From Candidatus Cellulosilyticum pullistercoris (GTDB lineage: Bacteria > Bacillota > Clostridia > Lachnospirales > Cellulosilyticaceae), in the NCBI GenBank assembly GCA_018883705.1, contig JAHLFQ010000005.1, positions 1 through 26,268 of the forward strand: a stretch of 26,268 bases of DNA. Reading direction: 5' to 3'. The notes beneath the pieces were generated by a model. The model was not told the DNA's origin. It searched no databases and saw only the letters and a program-made list of their open reading frames with translations. Each line of letters starts with the position of its first letter. Positions within the stretch are counted from its first letter, which is position 1. Shown here one piece after another: positions 1 to 8,055 of this stretch. The position numbers and the translations under genes were made by a program.

Positions 1-1598
1 GTTTGTATGAGTTTATCATTATCTCTTTGGTGGAGTCCAATACTAGGCTCATCTAGAATATATAGTACCCCTACTAATCCTGAACCAATCTGTGTGGCAA
101 GTCGAATACGTTGTGCTTCTCCACCTGATAAAGTACCTGAAGAACGTGATAAAGTCAGATAATCAAGTCCTACATCTACTAAGAATCCTAATCTAGCATT
201 GATTTCCTTTAAAATACGTTCACCAATCTGTAGCTGTCTATTGTTTAAATCAACTTCTTCAAAGAACTGCTTTAAATCTCCAATGGATAAATGAGTTAAA
301 TCATTAATATTTTTATCTGCAATTGTAACTGCTAAAACTTCTGGTTTTAAACGTGCCCCCTTACAACTACTACAAGGTACACTTGTCATTAAAGCTTCAT
401 ACTCTTGCTTCATTGCTTCTGAATACGTTTCATCATAACGCTTTTTGGTATTTGCAAGTACCCCTTCAAAAGCATATTCATAATGCTTAGTTCCATATTC
501 TCCTGAAAAAGTAAAGGACACTGTTTCTTTACCTGTTCCATATAAAATCACTTGCTGAATCGCTTCTGGAAGTTCATTAAATGGTGTATCCAGGTCAAAA
601 TGATATTTAGCCATCAATGCTGAAAAAAGTGCATATGCATAACTATCCGGATTACCTATAGATCCCCAGCCTGGAACGGCAATAGCACCTTGTCTTAGGG
701 TTAAGCTTGGAATAGGAATCACTAACTCTGGGTCTACTTCTAAGTGTTCCCCTAATCCTGTACATGCAGGACATGCACCTTGTGGATTATTAAATGAAAA
801 AGAACGTGGCTCTAACTCTTCAATACTAATATTACAATCTGGGCAAGAAAAGCTTTGACTAAAACGTATTTCTTCTTTACCTACAATATCTACAAGCATT
901 AAACCTTCTGACAGTTTCATAACTGTTTCAATAGAATCTGTCAAACGCTTTTCAATACCAGGTTTAATGACTAGACGGTCTACAATAATCTCAATGGTAT
1001 GCTTCTTATTTTTATCTAGACTTACTGTTTCTTCTGATAAGTCATAAACCTCACCATCAATGCGTGCGCGCACAAATCCTTGTTTTTGAGCTGTCTCAAG
1101 AATTTTTTCATGCATACCTTTTCTTCCTCTTACAACAGGTGCAAGAAGTTGAAGTTTTGTACGTTCTTCTAACTGCATCAGTGTATCTACCATTTGATCA
1201 ATACTTTGCTTTTTAATTTCTTTTCCACACTTTGGACAATGTGGAACTCCCACACGTGCAAATAACAAACGCAGATAATCATAAATTTCAGTCACTGTTC
1301 CCACTGTAGATCGTGGATTTTTACTAGTTGTTTTCTGGTCAATGGATATAGCAGGTGAAAGGCCTGTAATACTCTCTACTTCTGGTTTATCCATCTGACC
1401 CAAGAACTGTCTTGCATAAGCAGAAAGAGATTCCACATAGCGTCTTTGTCCTTCTGCATAGATTGTATCAAACGCAAGTGAAGATTTTCCTGAGCCGCTT
1501 AACCCTGTAAAAACAATAAACTGATCACGCTCTAATTCTAAATCAATATTTTTTAAATTATGCTCTTTAGCTCCTTTAATGATAATTTTATTCTTCAT
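1..1598 (-). CDS. uvrA: Excinuclease ABC subunit A (partial, N-terminal ~532 residues)
   Basis: UvrA is the damage-sensing ATPase of nucleotide excision repair; it loads UvrB at lesions. The gene starts at ATG 1598 and runs off the left edge still open. The translated start is MKNKIIIKGAKEHNLKN. Visible features are Walker A GLSGSGKS at about residues 32-39, RRYVESLSAYARQFLGQM just after it, a CPKC pair near residue 121, and the CxxC...CxxC zinc module (SCPDC...ACPAC) near residues 250-277. The first ATPase signature/Walker B region (LDEPSIGLHQRDND) lies at the window edge. The family is about 940 residues, so the C-terminal ATPase is outside. A sigma-A promoter with an overlapping LexA box lies upstream, indicating SOS control. 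uvrB is about 3 kb away on the same strand rather than adjacent. Confidence 0.97.
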   Translation of the reverse strand, partial: MKNKIIIKGAKEHNLKNIDLELERDQFIVFTGLSGSGKSSLAFDTIYAEGQRRYVESLSAYARQFLGQMDKPEVESITGLSPAISIDQKTTSKNPRSTVGTVTEIYDYLRLLFARVGVPHCPKCGKEIKKQSIDQMVDTLMQLEERTKLQLLAPVVRGRKGMHEKILETAQKQGFVRARIDGEVYDLSEETVSLDKNKKHTIEIIVDRLVIKPGIEKRLTDSIETVMKLSEGLMLVDIVGKEEIRFSQSFSCPDCNISIEELEPRSFSFNNPQGACPACTGLGEHLEVDPELVIPIPSLTLRQGAIAVPGWGSIGNPDSYAYALFSALMAKYHFDLDTPFNELPEAIQQVILYGTGKETVSFTFSGEYGTKHYEYAFEGVLANTKKRYDETYSEAMKQEYEALMTSVPCSSCKGARLKPEVLAVTIADKNINDLTHLSIGDLKQFFEEVDLNNRQLQIGERILKEINARLGFLVDVGLDYLTLSRSSGTLSGGEAQRIRLATQIGSGLVGVLYILDEPSIGLHQRDNDKLIQ

Positions 1599-1636
1599 AG
1601 GTTCTCCTTCTTATCTATTTCTCTATACTATCTGAT

Positions 1637-1665
1637 ATTATAACATTTATCTCTATTTTTTTCAA
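1637..1665 (-). promoter_or_regulatory. uvrA promoter (TTGAAA-N17-TATAAT)
   Basis: On the minus strand the -35 TTGAAA (1660-1665) and -10 TATAAT (1637-1642) are 17 bp apart, with TG one base before the -10 (extended -10). It lies about 40 bp upstream of the uvrA start codon and its -35 is overlapped by the LexA-like box. Confidence 0.8.
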
Positions 1666-1676
1666 ACAAACGTTCG
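1663..1676 (-). promoter_or_regulatory. LexA/SOS box at the uvrA promoter
   Basis: The minus strand reads CGAACGTTTGTTTG, matching the Gram-positive SOS pattern CGAAC-N4-GTTYG. It overlaps the -35 of the uvrA promoter, which is a normal place for LexA repression. uvrA is a standard SOS gene in Bacillota. The site is seen directly; LexA binding is inferred. Confidence 0.8.
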
Positions 1677-1826
1677 ATTTTTTTGTAAAATAATCGTATA
1701 CTAAACCTTTTTATTATTGCCGTCTTTTTTCACTTTCTCTCACTTATAGACTCTATATCAAATGTAAATAACTTCCAATCCTTATCTAACTCTTGATATT
1801 TTTCAATTTTTACCTTAAACTTACTT

Positions 1827-1853
1827 TGTAATATTTACGTAATATATTGTAAT
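1827..1853 (+). promoter_or_regulatory. Three phased GTAATAT repeats (OmpR/PhoB-type, WalR-like box)
   Basis: TGTAAT (1827-1832), N5, CGTAAT (1838-1843), N4, TGTAAT (1848-1853): three hexamers at 11 and 10 bp spacing just upstream of the stalk/CAP gene. WalR/YycF of Bacilli binds TGTWAH-N5-TGTWAH, so the first pair matches with one mismatch. The stretch could alternatively be part of a plain AT-rich promoter (TTGTAA...TAATAT). Confidence 0.4.
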
Positions 1854-1881
1854 ATTTATTTTATATTTCAGGAGGAATTTA

Positions 1882-2709
1882 ATGAAATTAAAACAAATAC
1901 TTTTATCCCTTTGTTTACTTTGTCTTTTATGTACAAACCTATTGGCTTCTCAAACAAGCATTCCCATCTATGTACATCAACAACTTATTAATAGTTCAGA
2001 AACCCCTGCTTATATTTCATCTGATCGTACCTTTATTCCCGTTCGTGCCGTTGGTAATGTTCTTAATTTAGATGTCCATTGGCAATCACCCAATGTGATT
2101 TTATCAGGTAAACACCAAGTAACAGGAAAATCTTTAACCATTTCTATTAATACCAAAACAAATCGTGTTATCCTTAATAACGCAGTGCTTACAAATTGTA
2201 TTGAAATCAAAGATAATCGTAGTTACATAACCTTACGGGTACTTGCAGAAGCTTTTGGCTACGTTGTCGATTGGAAAAACAAATGTGTTTATATCTCTTC
2301 ACCTGCAACAGGTGACCATACAACCTCTTCACAAACAAGTTTTGAAAATCAAGTTCTATCTCTTGTAAATGCTGAAAGAGCTAAAAAAGGTCTTACTGCC
2401 TTAACAATGGATGAGAACCTTAGAAATGCAGCACGTCTAAAGTCAACTGATATGTCTCAAAATAAGTATTTTAGTCATACAAGCCCTACTTATGGCTCAC
2501 CGTTTGAAATGCTTAAGACTCTAGGCATTTTCTACCAAGCCGCTGCTGAGAATATTGCACAGGGTTATACCACTCCAGAAGCTGTTGTTAGTGGCTGGAT
2601 GAATAGTTCAGGGCATCGCGCTAATATTTTAAATAGTACCTATACACACATTGGTGTAGGCTATGATAGCAATGGTCACTACTGGACTCAGCTTTTTATT
2701 AAACCATAG
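1882..2709 (+). CDS. Secreted stalk-domain / CAP (SCP-like, YkwD family) protein
   Basis: A predicted secreted surface protein of 275 residues. It has a signal peptide (MKLKQILLSLCLLCLLC..., cleavage around residue 22), then one copper-amine-oxidase-N-like 'stalk' domain at about 24-140 (TFIPVRAVGNVL, YITLRVLAEAFGY). A C-terminal CAP domain follows at about 155-273 with the family motifs HTSP, AENIAQG, GWMNSSGHRANIL and IGVGY. CAP domains of this bacterial branch occur in cell-surface and spore-associated proteins; the biochemical function is generally unknown. The start is supported by an AGGAGG ribosome binding site a few bases before ATG. Transcription is alone on the plus strand, ending at a bidirectional terminator shared with udk. 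Phased TGTAAT repeats upstream suggest response-regulator control (inference). Confidence 0.9.
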   Translation: MKLKQILLSLCLLCLLCTNLLASQTSIPIYVHQQLINSSETPAYISSDRTFIPVRAVGNVLNLDVHWQSPNVILSGKHQVTGKSLTISINTKTNRVILNNAVLTNCIEIKDNRSYITLRVLAEAFGYVVDWKNKCVYISSPATGDHTTSSQTSFENQVLSLVNAERAKKGLTALTMDENLRNAARLKSTDMSQNKYFSHTSPTYGSPFEMLKTLGIFYQAAAENIAQGYTTPEAVVSGWMNSSGHRANILNSTYTHIGVGYDSNGHYWTQLFIKP

Positions 2710-2738
2710 TTTTTAATGTATACTTTAGATTTGAAACC

Positions 2739-2777
2739 AAAAAGGAGAAATCGTTTATTCAACGATTTCTCCTTTTT
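2739..2777. terminator. Bidirectional terminator between CAP gene and udk
   Basis: A perfect 17-bp stem (2739-2755 with 2761-2777) with a 5-nt loop, flanked by A-run and T-run so that it works on both strands. It lies between convergent genes. Confidence 0.9.
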
Positions 2778-2803
2778 GCTTGTCCGTACTTTTAATCTAC
2801 TTT

Positions 2804-3424
2804 TTAGTTCTCAGCTATAAAATTTCTAACTTGCTCTAATAGCATAGATAAGGCTACTGAATTAAACCCACCTTCTGGAATAATAATATCAGCACGTTTT
2901 TTACTAGGATCTACAAATTCTTCATGCATAGGCTTAACAGTTCCAATATACTGATTGATGACTGAATCTAAATCTCTACCACGTTCTTTCACATCACGAA
3001 GCAACCTTCTAATAATACGTAAATCTGCATCTGTATCAACAAAAACTTTAATATCCATTAAGTCACAAAGTTCCTTATTCTCAAAGATTAGAATACCTTC
3101 TACGATAATAACTTTTGCAGGCATAATTTCAACAGTTTCTTCAAGTCTTGTGTGTTCAACAAAAGAATAAACAGGATGACAAATTGCTTTTCCTTGTTTA
3201 AGCTCTCTTAAATGTTCAACTAATAAATCCGTATCAAAAGCATTAGGATGATCATAATTTAACTTCGTACGTTCTTCAAAAGGCAAATCTGAATTTGATT
3301 TATAATAATAATCATGTGATAAAACCGCTACATCATCATTAAAGACCTCTTTAATTTTTTGTGTTAAGGTTGTTTTACCAGATCCCGTTCCTCCAGCTAT
3401 ACCTATGATCATTATATTATTCAT
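2804..3424 (-). CDS. udk: Uridine kinase
   Basis: Phosphorylates uridine/cytidine to UMP/CMP in pyrimidine salvage; cytosolic. Walker A GGTGSGKT lies at about residues 11-18. HDYYYKS, the NYDHPNAFD segment, VIIVEGILIF and RRLLRDVKERGRD are typical of Udk. I place the start at ATG 3424 (MNNIMIIGIAGG), because GGAGG lies five bases before it. An in-frame ATG 24 bases upstream (3448) would add eight residues and make the SD internal. The product is 206 residues, the normal size for the family. It is convergent with the CAP gene and ends just before the shared terminator. Confidence 0.95.
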   Translation of the reverse strand: MNNIMIIGIAGGTGSGKTTLTQKIKEVFNDDVAVLSHDYYYKSNSDLPFEERTKLNYDHPNAFDTDLLVEHLRELKQGKAICHPVYSFVEHTRLEETVEIMPAKVIIVEGILIFENKELCDLMDIKVFVDTDADLRIIRRLLRDVKERGRDLDSVINQYIGTVKPMHEEFVDPSKKRADIIIPEGGFNSVALSMLLEQVRNFIAEN

Positions 3425-3711
3425 TGTGTCCTCCATCTCGATAAGCAAAATATTTCAGCTAATAGCCACTATCCTTTATCATAACATAGCCTTGGAAAAA
3501 TAACTAGTTTTTTATATCATTTAAGATATGGAATTTCTCGTTATTGACTCTTTTCTACGCTAATCTTCCAAATTTCGCTATTATACTTATCTATTTTTTA
3601 TTTATATTTTAAAAATTATATACTTTATAATGTAATTAAACAAAAAACACATTATTTACATGCTCTTATGTTTTACTAATGATAATAATAAGTCTTAAAG
3701 GAGTTAAAAAT

Positions 3712-4566
3712 ATGATTCAAGTTGTTACGGATAGTACCTCATATATTTCCAAGGAAGCATTACTTAAATATAACATTTCTATTGTCTCTTTAGGTGTTTT
3801 ATTAAATGGGAAGAATGTTAGAGAGGTTGAAATAGAAAATGAAACTTTTTATGATACACTGGCTAAGACTTCTGAAATCCCTTCTTCCTCTCAACCCTCT
3901 CCTTATGAACTTTATACTACCTTCGAAAACATTATTAAAGAAGGAAATAGCCTTATAGGTATTTTTATTTCTTCTGAAATGAGCGGTACCTATGCCAGTG
4001 CACAGTCTACTAAACAAATGCTTTTAGAGAAATACCCAGATGCTCAAATCGAGATTTTAGATTCAAGAAGCAACTGCATGCAACTAGGATTTGCTACTCT
4101 TGTAGCTGCAAAAGCTGCTGCAGAAGGTAAGTCTTTAGAAGAAGTTGTTGCTCTTACACAGGATGTCATCACAAATAGTCGCTTTTTATTCACACCTGAT
4201 ACTTTGGCTTATCTAAAAAAAGGAGGTCGTATTGGTGGTGCTTCTGCTCTCCTTGGGACCTTACTTCAGATTAAACCGATCTTAACGGTTGTTGATGGAA
4301 AAACTGCTGTTTTTACTAAAGTAAGAACTAAGAAAAAAGCAATAGAAGCATTAATAAATGGCCTTATGGAAGATCTAAAGACAAGAGATTTAGGAGATGT
4401 TATTGTACATCATATCAACGCTCCCGAAGAAGGACGTGCCTTAGCCGACCAATTAGAAGCTAAACTACATCGTCCCGTTCAAATCCAATCTATCGGCCCT
4501 GTCATTGGTGTTCATGTGGGGCCAGGAAGTATCGGTGTTGCCTATTATACTGTAACTAAAAAATAG
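3712..4566 (+). CDS. DegV family fatty-acid-binding protein
   Basis: DegV/FakB-type proteins bind a fatty acid and, in many Bacillota, present it to a fatty acid kinase (FakA) for phosphorylation and entry into phospholipid synthesis. Visible motifs are VTDSTSYI at the N-terminus, TSEIPSSSQPSP (ligand-loop region), ISSEMSGTYASA and DSRSNCMQLGF, followed by YLKKGGRIGG in the second domain. I chose ATG 3712 (MIQVVTDST), which follows AAAGGAG at 8 bases and gives 284 residues, the usual length. An in-frame ATG at 3679 lacks such an SD. The gene is monocistronic, between udk (divergent) and uvrB (convergent). No FakA partner is in the window, so the pathway link is by family only. Confidence 0.9.
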   Translation: MIQVVTDSTSYISKEALLKYNISIVSLGVLLNGKNVREVEIENETFYDTLAKTSEIPSSSQPSPYELYTTFENIIKEGNSLIGIFISSEMSGTYASAQSTKQMLLEKYPDAQIEILDSRSNCMQLGFATLVAAKAAAEGKSLEEVVALTQDVITNSRFLFTPDTLAYLKKGGRIGGASALLGTLLQIKPILTVVDGKTAVFTKVRTKKKAIEALINGLMEDLKTRDLGDVIVHHINAPEEGRALADQLEAKLHRPVQIQSIGPVIGVHVGPGSIGVAYYTVTKK

Positions 4567-4599
4567 TATGTATACCAACCCTCTATTCCTTCAATCTCT

Positions 4600-4639
4600 A
4601 AAAAGAAGCAGCCTTCAGAATCTTAGGCTGCTTCTTTTT
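4600..4639. terminator. Bidirectional terminator between degV-type gene and uvrB
   Basis: A 15-bp stem (4600-4614 with 4625-4639) of AAAAAGAAGCAGCCT type with a 10-nt loop. Flanking A/T runs on both sides suit the convergent genes on either side. Confidence 0.88.
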
Positions 4640-4667
4640 ATTTCTTTATAGTTACTATAGTCATGAT

Positions 4668-6653
4668 CTATTTGGCAATATAGGCTTTTTTTAGTTCAAT
4701 CAGTGTATCACGTAGATTAGCCGCTTTTTCAAATTGCAATTCTGTTGCTGCTTTCTTCATGTCTTTTTCTACCTTTTTCATGAGTTTTTCAAGTTCTTCT
4801 CTACTCATAGACTCTGGATCTTTTTCTGATAGAACATCTTTTTCTTCTTTTACACCTTTAGTCGCTACAATTAAATCACGTACCTTTTTCTTAATCGTTT
4901 GTGGCACAATACCATGTGCTTCATTATAAGCCTCTTGAATCTGACGACGTCTAGCGGTTTCAGAAATTGCCTGTTGCATAGAATGGGTCATATGATCTGC
5001 ATACATAATAACACGCCCTTCAGCATTACGTGCTGCACGTCCTATCGTCTGAATCAACGACGTTTCTGATCGTAAAAATCCTTCTTTATCTGCATCTAAA
5101 ATAGCTACTAATGTTACCTCTGGAATATCTAATCCTTCACGTAATAAGTTAATCCCTACTAATACATCAAATACATCCATACGTAAATCTCGAATAATTT
5201 CAATACGCTCCAAAGTATCTATATCTGAATGTAGGTATTTAACCTTCACACCAACTTCTTGCATGTAGGTGGTTAAATCCTCTGCCATACGTTTTGTTAA
5301 AGTTGTAATCATTACTTTACCATTTTGCATGGTTACCTTCTGAATTTCACCTAATAAATTATCAATCTGTCCTTTAACAGGTCTTATTTCAATCACAGGA
5401 TCAAGCAACCCTGTAGGTCTTATCAGCTGTTCTGCCACACACAAAGAATGCTCCAGTTCATATTGTGCTGGCGTAGCTGATACAAATAAAATTTGGTTGA
5501 TTTTCTCCTCAAATTCTTCAAATTTTAAAGGCCTGTTATCTAAAGCTGAAGGTAATCTAAAGCCATAGTCTACTAAAACTGTTTTTCTTGCACGGTCTCC
5601 GTTATACATGGCTTTTACTTGCGGAATGGTCATGTGAGATTCATCAATAATCATTAAATAGTCATCTGGAAAATAATCAAGTAATGTAAATGGTGTTTCT
5701 CCTTCTGCTCTTCCTGATAAATGTCTAGAATAATTCTCAACACCAGAACAATAGCCCATTTCTCTAAGCATTTCTATATCAAATTGAGTACGTTGTGCTA
5801 AACGTTGCATCTCTAATAACTTATCTTCACTTTTTAACTCTTGTAATCGGATCTCTAATTCATTTTCAATTCGCTCAATTGCCTTCTCCATCTTATCACT
5901 TGAAATAGCGTAGAAAGAAGCCGGGAAAATAACCACATGCTCTCGATAACCTAATACTGCTCCTGTTAAAGCATCAATCTCTGCAATTCTATCAATTTCA
6001 TCGCCAAAGAATTCTACTCTTATAGCCTTCTCTGATTGACTGGCTGGAATAATTTCTACAACATCACCGCGTACTCTAAAGGTAGCTCTTTGGAAATCCA
6101 TATCATTACGTGTAAATTGAATATGTACTAGTCTTCTTAGTACATCATCGCGGTCCATTTCCATACCTACTCTTAGAGAAAGCACTTGTTCAGAGTAATC
6201 CACTGGATCTCCTAATCCATAGATACAAGAGACACTGGCTATAATAATAACATCTTCACGTTCACATAAGGCAGCAGTTGCCGAGTGCCTCAATTTATCA
6301 ATCTCCTCATTAATGCTAGAATCCTTCTCAATATACGTATCACTTTGTGGTACATAGGCTTCTGGTTGATAATAATCATAATACGAAACAAAATATTCTA
6401 CTGCATTATTAGGAAAGAATTCCTTAAACTCACTATATAATTGAGCCGCTAATGTCTTATTATGAGCTAAAATTAAAGTTGGTTTTTGTACCTTTTCTAT
6501 AATATTAGCCATTGTAAACGTCTTACCAGAGCCTGTAACACCTAGTAAAGTTTGGTACTTGTGTCCACTTTCAATACTTTCTGCAAGTTCCTTAATAGCC
6601 TGAGGTTGATCTCCTGTTGGCTTAAATTCGGATACAATCTCAAATCGACTCAT
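4668..6653 (-). CDS. uvrB: Excinuclease ABC subunit B
   Basis: UvrB is the helicase-like ATPase that verifies DNA damage and recruits UvrC in nucleotide excision repair. The product is 661 residues, full length for the family. Walker A GVTGSGKT lies at about 38-45. The beta-hairpin region (FVSYYDYYQPEAYVP) is near 90-100, the DEAH-like motif is MIIDESHMT, and motifs V/VI read REGLDIPEV and QTIGRAARN. The C-terminal UVR domain (SREELEKLMKKVEKDMKKAA...) binds UvrC. GAGGG precedes ATG 6653. It is transcribed alone: a terminator precedes it upstream and a bidirectional one follows. A LexA-like box about 100 bp upstream suggests SOS control separate from uvrA. Confidence 0.97.
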   Translation of the reverse strand: MSRFEIVSEFKPTGDQPQAIKELAESIESGHKYQTLLGVTGSGKTFTMANIIEKVQKPTLILAHNKTLAAQLYSEFKEFFPNNAVEYFVSYYDYYQPEAYVPQSDTYIEKDSSINEEIDKLRHSATAALCEREDVIIIASVSCIYGLGDPVDYSEQVLSLRVGMEMDRDDVLRRLVHIQFTRNDMDFQRATFRVRGDVVEIIPASQSEKAIRVEFFGDEIDRIAEIDALTGAVLGYREHVVIFPASFYAISSDKMEKAIERIENELEIRLQELKSEDKLLEMQRLAQRTQFDIEMLREMGYCSGVENYSRHLSGRAEGETPFTLLDYFPDDYLMIIDESHMTIPQVKAMYNGDRARKTVLVDYGFRLPSALDNRPLKFEEFEEKINQILFVSATPAQYELEHSLCVAEQLIRPTGLLDPVIEIRPVKGQIDNLLGEIQKVTMQNGKVMITTLTKRMAEDLTTYMQEVGVKVKYLHSDIDTLERIEIIRDLRMDVFDVLVGINLLREGLDIPEVTLVAILDADKEGFLRSETSLIQTIGRAARNAEGRVIMYADHMTHSMQQAISETARRRQIQEAYNEAHGIVPQTIKKKVRDLIVATKGVKEEKDVLSEKDPESMSREELEKLMKKVEKDMKKAATELQFEKAANLRDTLIELKKAYIAK

Positions 6654-6750
6654 TGTAACCCTCTCTTTCCTTTTATCAATTCGTTAATTTACTTGTCATC
6701 CTTTTTATGACTTTATGAATATTATTATTCTATCATACTTAACCTAGAGT

Positions 6751-6764
6751 AGAACATATATTCT
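6751..6764 (-). promoter_or_regulatory. Probable LexA box upstream of uvrB
   Basis: The minus strand reads AGAATATATGTTCT, one base from the palindromic GAAC-N4-GTTC core. A TATGAT -10-like hexamer lies downstream (6732-6737), so the box would cover the -35 position. Weaker than the uvrA site. Confidence 0.5.
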
Positions 6765-6776
6765 ATTAAAATGAAT

Positions 6777-6806
6777 AAAAAAAGGATTACTTTTAAAAGT
6801 AACCCC
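6777..6806 (-). terminator. Rho-independent terminator after the DUF1540 gene
   Basis: On the minus strand an inverted repeat pairs 6795-6805 with 6784-6794 (one G-U pair) and is followed by seven Ts. It lies 13 bp downstream of the DUF1540 stop codon and upstream of the uvrB promoter. Confidence 0.75.
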
Positions 6807-6818
6807 TCTATACACTAT

Positions 6819-7133
6819 CTATTGTGGTTTAAAGCTTGAGCAGCATGTTTCATCACACTTACAAGCACTATGTCCACTAACATCAATATAATCTGCTTGA
6901 CACTGACAATTTTCATTATGTGTACAATTTTGTGCTTGACATTGTACATTCATAAATTCAGTAGGTTCTTGTCCAACTGCATTTCTTGCATTTCCTGCAT
7001 CTTGATAAAAATTAGAACAACATGTATCTTCTGAGTGTCCAGCACTTTCTCCTGCCACTTCAATTTCACCACGACAACAACAATCACTCACATTATGAAT
7101 ACAACTTTGTGCACTACATCTTAATTTTGGCAT
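6819..7133 (-). CDS. Cysteine-rich protein with two DUF1540 domains
   Basis: A 104-residue protein made of two tandem copies of the same module, roughly residues 3-43 and 63-104. The signatures are LRCSAQSCIHN...CCC...EDTCCSNF and VQCQAQNCTHN...CQC...DETCCSSF. Fifteen cysteines are present, seven and eight per module, with the spacing typical of DUF1540. Function is unknown in the family; the cysteine pattern suggests metal binding (inference). Start ATG 7133 has AAGGAG about seven bases upstream; an upstream in-frame ATG (7178) would place that SD inside the gene. It follows a ZIP transporter gene by 61 bp on the same strand with no terminator between, so the two are probably co-transcribed. 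Confidence 0.85.
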   Translation of the reverse strand: MPKLRCSAQSCIHNVSDCCCRGEIEVAGESAGHSEDTCCSNFYQDAGNARNAVGQEPTEFMNVQCQAQNCTHNENCQCQADYIDVSGHSACKCDETCCSSFKPQ

Positions 7134-7194
7134 TTTGCTTCTCCTTTTCATGTGATATTTCATTTTTAGTTTGTGCACAAAATGATTTTCTATT

Positions 7195-7929
7195 CTAATT
7201 ATATAATAGAAGTATCCCTGCCATTAGTCCAACAATAGTAGCTATTGTTGTTAAGCGCCCATTCCAAATTTTTCTTGATTCTGGCATTAGTTCTCCGCAC
7301 ACAATATATAAGATAATTCCTGCAGCTAAACCTAATCCTGTACTGATTAAATTTTCATGAATACTACTTAGTGCATATCCTAAAGTCGCACCTATTCCCA
7401 TCATACCACCTAAAAAAACACCCATTATGAGTAAAATAGGAAGTGGTGTATCTGCTTTCTTAAATGGAATGGCAAGTGCAATACCTTCTGGAATACTATG
7501 TAATGCTAGAACAATTGTAAATCTACTAATGGATTCTATAGAAGTATGCCCCATAGTTCCTAATGCAAATCCTTCTGGTAGATTATGTATAGCGATTCCA
7601 AAAGCTAGAATCATTCCTGTTTTACCAATACTTCTAGAAAAATATGTTTTACATTTTTCTTCAAGTCTTGGTACCATATCATCTAGTAAAATGCCTAGCA
7701 ACGTACCTATTATAATACCACAAAAGACTAAATCTATACGTCCCTTATCAAGTGCCTCAGGTAAAATATCAAAACAAATCATGGCTAACATAAGCCCCGA
7801 TGTGGCACCATAAAGTATTCCCATATTTTTACCATTTCTAATTTGAAAGAAATATAAAATGAGAATGCCTGTAATCAGTCCAAAACTTTCAGCTAACAAC
7901 CCTAAACCTCCAACTATTCCAGCATTCAT
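7195..7929 (-). CDS. ZIP family divalent metal transporter
   Basis: A 244-residue polytopic membrane protein predicted to import Zn2+ or another divalent metal. About seven to eight hydrophobic segments are visible. The two metal-site helices of the ZIP family are present: HNLPEGFALG at about residues 115-124 and HSIPEGIALAIPF at about 144-156. Start ATG 7929 follows a purine-rich GGGGGGA stretch. The next gene on the strand is the cysteine-rich DUF1540 protein, suggesting a small metal-related operon. A strong terminator isolates it from prfA upstream. The transported metal cannot be told from sequence. Confidence 0.9.
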   Translation of the reverse strand: MNAGIVGGLGLLAESFGLITGILILYFFQIRNGKNMGILYGATSGLMLAMICFDILPEALDKGRIDLVFCGIIIGTLLGILLDDMVPRLEEKCKTYFSRSIGKTGMILAFGIAIHNLPEGFALGTMGHTSIESISRFTIVLALHSIPEGIALAIPFKKADTPLPILLIMGVFLGGMMGIGATLGYALSSIHENLISTGLGLAAGIILYIVCGELMPESRKIWNGRLTTIATIVGLMAGILLLYN

Positions 7930-7987
7930 ACAATCCCCCCTCTCTATAATGTATGGACAAACTTCATTTTTATTACTTATTTTTCAA

Positions 7988-8036
7988 AAAAAGAATGGTA
8001 TTAAAGGAGTATTACTCCTTTAATACCATTCTTTTT
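7988..8036 (-). terminator. Strong terminator after prfA
   Basis: A perfect 23-bp inverted repeat (7988-8010 with 8014-8036) with a 3-nt loop and T-runs at both ends. It lies 20 bp past the end of prfA and ends the yqhQ-prmC-prfA unit before the ZIP gene. Confidence 0.9.
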
Positions 8037-8055
8037 ATTACACTCACTCTACTAA

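Noticed and set aside
3425..3711. Promoters in the divergent udk / degV-type gap
   Set aside because: TATAAT at 3626-3631 and a TATGAT on the other strand are present, but neither has a convincing -35; the region is too AT-rich to call.
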